From assembly GCA_009760855.2 (NCBI GenBank), contig WPIO01000049.1:786001-850000 (forward strand): a DNA stretch of 64,000 bases, written 5' to 3'. Both the position numbers and the translations under genes were made by a program. The notes under the pieces are model-generated. The model was given only the letters and a program-made list of their open reading frames with translations. It ran no database searches and had not been told where the DNA came from. The stretch's first letter is position 1, and every line of letters begins with the position of its first letter. Below are positions 1 to 9,700 of the stretch, piece by piece. The stretch comes from Cristatella mucedo. Its lineage: Eukaryota; Bryozoa; Phylactolaemata; Cristatellidae.

Positions 1-1406
1 TAGAGTATAGTGTGTCTGCTACTGAAATTCGAAAGACAAACGATGCTGTAATCCTATGAGTCGACTTAGCAACGCAAAAGACCTGCCCGTCTTTTAGAGA
101 GACTGGTAGCCGAACAACCGCCCCGAAGCTTGTCACTGCCTGTAGAAACCTAGCTAGATTGGTCACTGCCACACCGCTAGGTCCTTCAGCACTGGCGGTT
201 TGTTATTGCCTATTGTGACGACCATGTTTCCTTAAGGACTAGAGCTCACTGCCTGTGGACTCGCTTCTCCGAGTCTATGCAATACTGTACATACATTTAC
301 GTGTCTTACGCCCGGAAGTACCGGTTGCCATCTTGCCGCATGACGGTTCGAGGACTTTCTGGCTTTAATCAATAGGGATAGCTTCAGCTTTCACCAGCTA
401 GAGGGTCGCCCGTCGCCTGCATCGCTATTTGACTATGTTCATCTATAATGTATGTCATCCTTAAGGTTCCGATGTGTGTCTGTGTTTAAATGAAGAACCT
501 GAATAGACCAACCAAACATTGAAGTTCATTCTTGTCATCGCACCGAAACAATCTGGCACAGTTTGCCTTGACGACAGCCTAACTGGTGCCAGTTACCATT
601 TTGCTCCCAACTTTGCTTCTTATTCTTAGTGTCGATTATTAGAGCTATTCAGTTTTTACTTCCATAGTGCAATTCATGTTGGCAGGCCGATGGCCGACCG
701 AGTGCGACTACGACCACTGTACGTTCAGAAGTCTTTTTTGCGTTGTGGGGCTGGTCGATTTTATAGTTGACAAGCTGCGATAGAAACGATGAAGGCGACA
801 GAAGAATCGCAGCCACCACTACGACCACTTGACCAATACATTCTTGGTGGCTCGTTTTTAGGACCGATTTATCGGAGCGTGCATTAACTAGAAATGAAAT
901 GGCTCTCATTTAAGGAAATTAGTTAGAGCCATTTCGTTTGCTAAGTGGAATAACGCCTGAAACTACCCTCTGTCGCGGTAGATACATCATTTTCCACCGA
1001 AAGAGGGGACCGCAAGGAAAAAGAGAAAGCATCGGCTTAGTTCATCCTTAACCCTGAGCCACTTAATCAAGGACAGCATACTAAGAGCAGCATTTTGGGG
1101 TAGCATCGACGTTCCCACCGGGTTACCGTTAGCTTCGCAGCAAAATGTGCAGTCGCCAATTTTCTTTACAAGGTGCACCCCACAATTGGCAGCATTTCGA
1201 GGCACTTGTTTTCAGCTATAGCAAGCCTCAACTTGCCGGTGTGTTTGGGCTGCTGGTGATCTATTGGTTAAAAACCTTCTGTCAGTCGTAGGGCATTGAG
1301 GGCACGACTGCGCTTGGGTTGGTGAATGGGCCGGCATAGCGTTCTAAGCTGTGGGCCGCTGCTGCGTAGTTTGTGTTGCATGCATCTTTGTTCCTTTTAC
1401 CTTCAG
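1..1406. other. Unassigned sequence upstream of the torsin-2 last exon
   Basis: This stretch should hold intron, and perhaps earlier exons, of the plus-strand torsin whose last exon starts at 1407. I looked for the family's sensor-1 exon and a matching donor and saw neither, so the upstream exons probably lie outside the window. The only local structure noted is a short inverted repeat with 11-base arms at 895-905 and 925-935. Confidence 0.4.
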
Positions 1407-1669
1407 GTGGCCTCCAGCGAAGTCAGCTCATCAAGCGAGGCCTGGTCAGTGCATTCGTGCCGTTTCTGCCATTGGAGCGAAGTCACGTTCGTCTGTGCGT
1501 TCGTGACAATCTGAGATCCAAAAACTATACGGTCAACGACAAAGTCATCGACGAAGTGTTAAGCGAAGTCTCGTTTTTTCCTGAAGATACGAAACTTTTT
1601 TCTAAGAAAGGGTGCAAAGACGTATCGAACAAGGTCAACCTCGTCATGGAAGAAGCGGGGCGAGCCTAG
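1407..1669 (+). CDS. Torsin paralogue 2, last exon (partial gene)
   Basis: This is the C-terminal exon of a second torsin. It opens after a pyrimidine-rich acceptor ending in CAG at 1404-1406 and runs to a TAG at 1667-1669. The first two bases complete a codon, the same phase as the last exon of the complete torsin at 6510-6790. The product keeps the family's FVPFLPLER segment, the SFFP turn and the sensor-2 motif KKGC followed by Lys. It is clearly diverged from its neighbour in the middle and at the C-terminus, so it is not a recent copy. It converges tail to tail on torsin 1. An isolated exon fragment is possible, but the intact acceptor, frame and stop favour a real gene that begins outside the window. 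Confidence 0.8.
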
Positions 1670-2199
1670 CGGCTTCTTTTGTCGTCTTTTGTTCCAGCAC
1701 TGCAGGCGGCTTGGCTGCTGATCCGTCCGTTCTTGCAAATTATCGTGATTAGTGGCTGGCTTGCAATCGCCGTCGCCGGTCTCTTTCCGTGCACCACGCT
1801 CGATATCGCTCTCCTAGACCGCATCTCTGCAAGTCTCGGAAGTGCAACCTTATTTTGATCTACCAACTCAACATTCGTCTTGTGGCTCCGACACCCATTC
1901 CTGAGTGCAGGTGCTATCAGCCCCGTTGCATAAGTAATGCCTTTTTCAGATGGCAAGTTTTTTTGCCGAATTTATTGATGCGTTCGATTCAAGATTTAAG
2001 TGCATCTTATGAATTATTGTTCTGCATCACGTGACGACTCTGCTGTTAAATCTAGTCTTAGGCTATTAAATGCAATTCAGATAGCAGAAGCAAGCCTCAA
2101 AAAGGCAATGTTTGATTTCAGCCTTGTAAGGCTGAAGTGGTACTTTTGTGGACAGGAATGGAGTGTCAGATATCTGGGGCTTTATGTATGTGTATAGTC

Positions 2200-2345
2200 T
2201 CATTTATATAGCGGCAGAAGAGCCTTAACGGCAATCACCACCGCTTGTGGTTGGCAATAAAGGATCGCCCACTGCAGGATTCGAACCCACGACCTCGGTC
2301 GTCAAGAGCGAGCACTTTACCTCATGGGCTAAAGGCCCTCATACT
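2200..2345 (-). repeat. SINE-B copy (tRNA-derived SINE)
   Basis: Read on the minus strand it starts with a tRNA-like A-box region, then the B-box-like GTCGTGGGTTCGAATCC, then a body containing GGCGATCCTTTATTGCC and the end GGCTCTTCTGCCGCTATATAAATG. The same order recurs in nine copies in this window, which defines the family. Confidence 0.75.
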
Positions 2346-2649
2346 ACACTGCAAAACAAACTGGCTTGAGTTTTGGCGACTATTTTCGAGTTTTCACTAG
2401 AGTAAGAAAAATACTAGCTGATTTAACAGCCTCTTTTTGAAGTGGCTGCAGTTGAAAGTAGTGGTTAAGTGTAGTGCCAGGAGTGTGGGTCCGTTAGCAG
2501 CTTCGCAGTATGAATATAAGAGCAGATTCTCATGCCCTAGTGGCAGTTGCAGTTTTTCACTCAAACTAACGTTAGTGGCTTGTACCCTAGGCTTCAGTTG
2601 CCCATAATGACGAGTGGGGGGACAGCATGAGATGCTCTTGAATAAAATG

Positions 2650-2760
2650 ACAATAATATTTGATATTGTGCCCTCAGGGAACTCAATCTCTTTCTAGGCA
2701 CTTCTGTTGGGATTGATGCAGGTGATATATATATAAGTCGGGTTGCTACTCCGTGTGAAA
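2650..2760 (-). repeat. LINE-B-type 3' tail fragment
   Basis: The minus strand carries a degenerate version of the tail shared by LINE-B (a GCGCCTAGAAAGAGATTGAGTT-like block followed by a short AT-rich end). Only the tail is present. Confidence 0.5.
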
Positions 2761-3139
2761 TCATGATTTTATGACAAACGACTTCGCACAGAAAGAGAGA
2801 GGAAGCGGCTGTTTTGCACGAGCTTCGGGAGAGAAGCGAGTGAGCAAGCAACTGCCAGTCATCAGTCATGTGATCAGCCATACGACTCCCACGCTGGGGG
2901 TCTTATTGCTGAGGCTGACAATCGCTTGAGTCAGCTCAGCCTGCTAGTCAAGTAATTTTTTACAGATCGCGCCTCAAGTTCGTACGCTTCCAAACCGAGG
3001 AACCCACTACCTGGAAATCCACACATTCCTCACGGCATACTTATTGTCAGCATGCGTTGTCTTTTGCATGCTGGTGCACACTGAGGATGTACAGGCTATC
3101 GCTACAATTGATATAATTCCTTTTCCAGCAAATGCAAAA

Positions 3140-3305
3140 CGCATACGCAAATATTAATAATAATAATAATAATTCATTTGTATAGCGCCCCAAGAGAACT
3201 AAATCTCTATCGAGGCGCTTCACATATGACTCAGGGCTCGAGCCCACGACCTCAGCCAGACCTTAGTCGGGGCGAGCACCTTAACCGCTGGACCAACCCA
3301 GCTCG
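3140..3305 (-). repeat. SINE-A copy with (ATT)n tail
   Basis: On the minus strand: an A-box-like segment GGTCCAGCGGTTAAGG, a B-box-like GTCGTGGGCTCGAGCCC, then a tail with GAAGCGCC, AGAGATTTAGTTCTCT and GGCGCTATACAAATG, ending in ATT repeats. The head is tRNA-like and the tail resembles the 3' end of LINE-B. Confidence 0.8.
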
Positions 3306-3404
3306 ATATTTCCTATATATAATTATATATATGTTAACGAAAAAGCGAAAACAAAAAATAAATAAAACGAAAGATAACAGATACAATGAGAAGTATATGC
3401 GAAT

Positions 3405-3408
<4 letters not shown>

Positions 3409-3440
<32 letters not shown>
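3409..3440. repeat. (AT)n microsatellite
   Basis: Pure alternating AT run flanked by further AT-rich sequence. Confidence 0.9.
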
Positions 3441-3443
<3 letters not shown>

Positions 3444-3849
3444 ATATACGTATATACAGGGTATACAAAGATGTACATACTACATATTTGCCAATATAAC
3501 TCCTAACCTTCGCTTCGTTCTTTTTTCGTTTTCTTTGTTCCTCGCAATCGATGGCTCGACTTCATCAGAGGCTGCTTCCGTAAACCAAAGCCAGACACGA
3601 CGGCCATTGCAGGCCTGGCTGCATATATAGCCATGCAGGTTCACCACGTGACTGCAGGCAGCCAAGCATGTCGCGTTTTCATTCAAAAAACTGTACCCTT
3701 TTTAAGACAAATAAATATTATAACTAGCAAATATAATATAGTACTTAACAATACGAGTAGATGTCAATACACGCAAGTATATAAACACACACGCTGCATG
3801 TATGAATACACACAGGTAGTACTTACTTATATGTGTATTTACACAACTT

Positions 3850-3975
3850 GGGTGGTTAAGGTTCTCGCCCCGACCATGATCTGGCAAAGGTGGTGGGGTC
3901 GAGCTCCTTGGCGTATGTGAAGCGCCTGAATAGAGATTGTGTTCTCTTAGGGCGCTATAAAAATACAAATTAATT
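3850..3975 (+). repeat. SINE-A copy
   Basis: Plus-strand copy: GGTGGTTAAGGTTCTCGCC head, degenerate B box, then GTGAAGCGCCTGAATAGAG and GGGCGCTATAAAAAT. It points away from the SINE-A copy at 3140-3305. Confidence 0.75.
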
Positions 3976-4199
3976 ATACAATTAACTGTATGTACAGGTA
4001 TATGCAATGTACTGTATGTGCAGCACACTCTATACGTATAGATACATTACCTTTTTGTAAACTCACGTGGTTTCGGGATCGACTTCGTGGTGGTGAAAGC
4101 ACTAACGGCAAAAGGGCATGCTCAAGGATCTCAAGCACAAATACAACTCTATTCCTCCTTCATTATTTAGTAACATTTTTGCTTGAAGCTTAACAATCT

Positions 4200-4849
4200 T
4201 CGCGTGCAAGCAGGTTTGCCACGAGTGTATGAAGTGTGCCTTTGTTGAGAAGCCGTAGCACTAGACTGGCTTATCGAACGGGAAAAAGCTTAACCCCCTA
4301 ACCCTGTTGTTGGTGGACCTAAAGAGGTCATTTATCGGAGACTCTGCCTACTCTTTCGGTTAACGTTTCTCGGGTATGAGTACGGTGACGAAATGATAGT
4401 TGGGCCATCGTACGGGCACCACGAGTCTTATCTGGCCGTATCTTGATATCTCTCTAGCACAAAACTCACGAACTAAAGCGAACTATGCAAGCTAACCGTA
4501 ATTTAACGAGCGGCTACTCTGCACGACCCTCCAACTCGGCAAAGGCTCTCTTAAGGTGCACACTAAAGCACAATCTCTCTTCGACGGTGGCAAACGTCTG
4601 AGGTCAAGCGGCTGGCCAGCGTCAAATGAACTATTCTATCAGCGCTGAGTGGTCAAAGCTAGACAGCCCCAGGGAATCCCAGGTCAGCGCTCTGCTCACG
4701 TGAGGCGGCCGCTGGCCACCGTCGGGGCTCACAGGCATTTATCTCACTGGCCCAGCGAATCTCTCCATGCCAGATAGCTGACGCTGCACTTCGGTGGAGA
4801 CGACAGAAAGGCCGTGAAGCCTAAGGCAAAGTGTTCGCGAATACGGCTG
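4200..4849. other. Unassigned intergenic sequence
   Basis: I see no coding region, recognised repeat or RNA gene in this stretch. Confidence 0.4.
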
Positions 4850-4965
4850 CTAGGCTGCGGGTCTCAGCCCGAGGGCAAGGCGCTCGAACTACACGACCCG
4901 GGTCGTGTAGTTCAAGTCCCGTGGCAGCCAGTCTCCTGTCGCTCGTTGCAAGCAGGGACTCCGTT
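4850..4965 (+). repeat. SINE-C copy with perfect internal palindrome
   Basis: A tRNA-like head (GGTCTCAGCCCGAGGGCAAG, then GCGCTCG) is followed by a B-box-like GTTCAAGTCCCGTGG and a body with GTCGCTCGTTGCAAGCAGG. A related copy lies at 44665-44775. Bases 4886-4913 form a 28-base perfect palindrome with no spacer, placed between the A-box-like and B-box-like segments. Confidence 0.55.
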
Positions 4966-5039
4966 ACCAAACCACTTTCTAGGCCACTCATGCGTGTCTT
5001 CTTAGCTGAAGGAAATCAAAGTTATTAGAGTTAAGGGCA

Positions 5040-5190
5040 GCCGATTCAGCAGCCTTACACTTACACCGGCAGAAGAGCCGTGGGTCGTGGCCTCTTGCAA
5101 AGGGCAAATAAGAATAGCCTGCTGCAGACCTCAAACCCACGACCTGGTTCATTGCAGTGCCTCCACTTTACCTGCTGTGCTAAGATGAAA
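5040..5190 (-). repeat. SINE-B copy, diverged
   Basis: Minus-strand copy with recognisable head, CAGGTCGTGGGTTTGAGG-like B box and CGGCTCTTCTGCCGG end. It is more diverged than the other copies. Confidence 0.6.
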
Positions 5191-6509
5191 TAGTTGCCCG
5201 ACTCCCGGTCGAAAGATGCAAGCCGAAATCAGCAAACGCAAGCCAAAACTTGACCCTGACCTATAGAGCTCTGGTCGGCCCTAGCTCCTCTTACCCGGCG
5301 AATGTCACGGACCCAATCCATCGTCCCTTCGTTTCGCCGACCGTCGGCTGCCCGCGCTCTGCAAGCGACGGCGCAAGCGACGGCGACGAATCCCATGTCC
5401 ATAGCTGCAATGCAACGCTATCTCAGTTTCCGCTGCCGACCCAGGCTCCTCGCTAGCCACGGAGCCAGCCATTCGCTGCCACTCCCACTTTGCTCATCCC
5501 CTGGCTGTCCTCCCGAGGTTGCTAAATAGGCTTTGCGAGACGGAAGCCTGCTTGTTGGCTGACGAGTGCTCGCAGAGAGCAGCATACTCTTTCTGAGCAG
5601 ACCATCGAAGGTTGTCCAGGCTGGCGGCCAGCTAGCCCTAGTGGCTTTGTGGAGGACTCACGAACCAGGCACACTATCAGCCTTGGCATGGGCTAGAACT
5701 CCGGAGGAAACTTAGAACTCCGGAGGAAACTCGATCTAAGGACCGCACGTGTTTTTAGTATTTCAAAGGGAACATCTATCTCAAGCCACGTGGCAACGCC
5801 TTTTGCTGCCAAGGACCACGGGCTTTTCAGAAACTCCGGCAGCAGAAGCTGAGGAGAAAGTGAGCTCATGCGCAGCAGCAAGCATCGGCTCAACGAAGAG
5901 GCACGTGGCCGCAACGTAACCGCAGCCTCTAGCAGACAGGAGAACAACTAACTAGCAGACAGGAGCACAGACCCGTGAGCACAGCCACGAGGGGCGGAAA
6001 AGTAATTGCTGGGTCGTATTATTGCGTAGAAAGTCGTCGAAAAACAACTGGCCGCTAAACGTGCAATTGCAACTTGACTAGTGCTTGCGACCGAAGCAGC
6101 TCAGCAAGTCGCGCTCGGGCGGACGGGTCTCACGTGGTGACGTCGCTCGCCGGCAAGCGCAGCTCCTGCCGAGCGCACGGCACAAAACGTCCCGTACAAA
6201 ATAGCGCTCACACAATTATTCGAGTGCCTCCATTGTCGCGGTCAAGTGAAGCGAATTCGCTCGATGCGAGCAGGTCCACGGCGACCGTCTGGCTGCCGAC
6301 AAACCAAGGCGACCAGTACGAGCGTCGGCAGCAGGGTCACGCGACTGTTAGTTGGCAGTTTCCATAGTTTGCACGAGACCACTGCTGCTGCTGCTGCTCC
6401 GAGCGCCGGCCACGGCTGCACAGGGCAAGCCGCCGTGCGCGTCACCGCAGGACGTGGGCGACCCGGGAACGCCGGTGCTGGCAAGGTCAGGGTGCTGCCG
6501 CCGGCAGGG
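5191..6509. other. GC-richer unassigned sequence downstream of torsin 1
   Basis: This region follows the torsin-1 stop on the minus strand and would include its 3' untranslated region. A short direct repeat (ACTCCGGAGGAAACT, two copies) lies at 5698-5731. Open frames here lack family similarity. I found no AATAAA in the first several hundred bases after the stop. Confidence 0.4.
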
Positions 6510-6790
6510 TCACGTGGTCATGTCGTCTCGCAGGCTCTCGAGCTCCTCCACGACGAGGTTGACCTTCTCGCTCACGCTCTTGCAACCCTTTTTCGCGTAC
6601 TGCCGCGTCGTCGGCGGGAAAAAGCTGAGCTCGCTCAGCACCTGGTCGACGACGAAGTCGGTGGCCGCGTGACCTTTCGACAGCAGATCGTCTCTGATGC
6701 ACAGTCTCACGTGCTGCCTCTCCAGCGGCAAGAATGGCACGAATGCGCTCACCAGGCTTCTGTCGATGAGAGAGCTTCCTCGGAGGCCAC
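6510..6790 (-). CDS. Torsin 1 exon 5
   Basis: Residues 255-347. The acceptor ends in AAG just before 6790, and the first two bases complete Gly255. It holds the SSLID segment, [13 protein letters not shown] and sensor 2 (Cys324, Lys325), with the TGA-side end at 6510. It matches the exon at 1407-1669 in phase. Confidence 0.94.
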
Positions 6791-9700
6791 CTTCAACGAG
6801 CCGCCCAGGGGGCGGGCACGTGGGCGCTCGACAGTGAGAAACGGACGAAGCCAGTGGCTTGCGCTCAAAGCCGCAGCATCGAGAACCGTCCCAAAGGCCC
6901 AAGCCGCCGTAACGCCTCGACAGCTGGCGCTCACAGCGAGGCACCGAGCAGCATGCCCAGTCCGAGCTGCCTTGCCTGTCCGTGAAAAAAACTTACCGGC
7001 CTCGCTGTACGAATGCATCGCCAGAACGTCGTCAAAGTCTTTTAGACGAAGCTCCTCGCGAGCGAGGCCGCGCTCGCTGTGCTGCTGCACGATGCTGTTT
7101 ATTGCATCTCCGCCAGCATTGCTACGAGGAACGAATGAGGAGGAAACGGTTGGACATAATGACAATGATATGCTTGTCTATACGCACGTATCTCAGTATG
7201 TAATTCCACAAAGCCACAAAGACGGGGTGTGTTGTGCAGGAGAGTTCTGTATAGATAGCGCACTCACAGCCTAAGCGGCTTTCGGTACGAATTCGGTAGC
7301 CAAAATAATAATAATGATAATAATAACATTAATAATGGGTCGCGCTTGCATAGCACCCTAAGAGAACTAAAACTCTATCCAGGAGCACCACAGCTCCCCA
7401 CCAACCAAGGGTAAAGGGTAAAGGACAAGGGTAAAGGACAAGCAGAGCATCATGCTTGGACGAGCATGCAAAAGCAAGCAGGTAGCATGCTTAGCATGCT
7501 TAGGGCCCCTTCCCATTCGAACGCTCACAAGAAGGCACTCAGGCCTGCCGGTAAGTAGGACCTCTGGCCAGTAACAGGCACTTAATCATGCACAGGTAAC
7601 CACACAAAGGACGTGGCAACAAAAAAAGACTGGAGCAAAGTGAAAGCTGAGCAGAGCAGATACCTCTCTCTGGTTGAGACAAAGATGTTGCCGAGCCAGT
7701 GGGGGGGGGGGTGACATGTGGAAGGACCAATCACCAAAAGATTTCAATTCAGTGCGAGTGTCGGTAAGACGACTGGAAGACGAGAAACTGGCGGTGCGAG
7801 AGCACACAGCACGAGCAACAAGCTCAACTAGGTCGAGGCTGGTGCATGGACGTGAAGCGATCTGTGGAAGCCGGAGAGAGGACTTGGAAGTCGATTCCAT
7901 GCTTGATAGGGAGCCATTGTAGCTCAGGCAGATGTGGCAACTATGCCGTTGACGACAGACCAGACGAGCTGCTAATTTTTGCACCAGTTGCTGACGATTA
8001 AGGGCACCTGCCGGAAGTCCTGAATAAAGGGAATTTCGGTAACCTAAATCGATGTCATCGTTGCAGTATTTATTTATTTATTTAATATTAGAAACGGGTG
8101 AGCCAATTGATTGGCAGTCACACTCTTGCCTAAGGAGGCCTGCCTAGTTTTGGTGATGCTCCTCAGCTGAAAATAGGCCAACCTGACAGTGGAAGCAATG
8201 TGCTATCACCCAATGCAAAGTCGTTTCGTAAATCACAATCAGATTAAGTGCCGACATCACAGAACATAATGCTAGATGAACCAATCTTGAGGCTGAGAGA
8301 GGTCAGACATGCCCAAACCCACACCTGCCTTGTTGAGGCTGACAAAAGACCACTTCCTTCGCACCGCTTGGGCTAAGGTCCAAAATATCATGAGTAGATG
8401 GCTCAACAAACAAATACATCACGCACGGGTGGCCAAGTCCAACCCATTGTTGATTGTGCAGTACAAAAAAAAGCAAGGCTGGATTTTGCTTTCTGATCGC
8501 AGCATGGAACAGCTGCCCAGTGGAGTAGAGTGCTATGGACTGATGAGTCCGAATTCAATCTCTTTGGCTTCGACGACAAAAGGAAGAAGTACGTTTGTCG
8601 GCGAATGGGTTAAGTGTACATGGACGTTTGTCTGAAAAAGACCGTGAAAACCGGCAGTGGAATTGTAATGTGTTAGCTTGCTGCTCAACTTCCGGAGCTG
8701 GGCATCTGCACAAGATTCAAGGAATCATAAATCAAAATGTCGATGTCGCGCAGAATGTTGGCTTGCCGTCTGCTTATGCTCTTTGCAGGCTCTGTTTTTG
8801 TTGGCAGCACGACACCGGTCCGAAACACATTGCTGTGACGGTTTAACAGTTTTTCACGAACCCCCCCACCGACTACGGCTTTGAGCCAATTGCGGGTGAT
8901 GCAGTAGCCAAGCCAAAGTCTGGACGTGAGCCCAATAGAACATCTGTGGGACAAAGTCGAACGAGCTATAAGGCTCAGAGTTCTCTGGCACATGAAGTCC
9001 AACGAGTTTTTTGAGGTTTTGAAAGATTGCTGGGCATCAATTCCTCCAAAAACGTGCCGGAAGCTGGTGGATTCAACACCGAGACGATTGGGTGAAGTTG
9101 CCGCCACGAGTTATTGATTGTACCCAATAAACTGCATGTAATTATAAACTTCTCGGCTTTTCTGCACAATAAAAACTGCTAAAGAGTGAGATCCAATCTA
9201 AATTTCGTGTTTTGAGTAAAATAGCATGCTAGTAACAGGCGTGTAGAAACTTTTGGAGGGCAATGTATAGCCTGATTGCCCCTCTAAACATGGTATTCAA
9301 TTGAACTCACGACAGTTGAGAACCTCGGTTAGTGAAACCCCCAACTTTCAAGAGCTCTTCATTAACAATCCATGCATGCTGCCGAAATCTGGTCCGGTTC
9401 ATGGCTACAGTTGAAGAGCTTGACACAAGAGCTTAACGGAACTCAGGAACTCTGCAGGCACTGCCATAGCAACTGAAGATGGTTAGTTTGTTTAATTTGG
9501 CAGTGTATAGTTTGTTTAATTTGGCAGTGTACTTCGAGAGAGGTGCCATTAGAGTAACAGCACCACGCTGCTGACACATCTTGCTCGAAGCATGCAGCAG
9601 CATGCACATTATAAAGCATCTTTTGTTATCTGATACTGACCAGTAGAAGCAAAGAACGGCTGCAAAAGATGCGCCTCCATAGCTGTCATGCGCTGCTACT

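Noticed and set aside
2200-2345. tRNA genes at the SINE heads (also near 21905, 49365, 57145)
   Set aside because: A- and B-box-like parts are present but the acceptor stem does not close and the sequences continue into repeated SINE bodies.
6246-7274. 342-codon plus-strand frame over torsin exons 4 and 5
   Set aside because: It is the antisense shadow of GC-rich torsin coding sequence. The minus strand carries the conserved motifs and splice sites.
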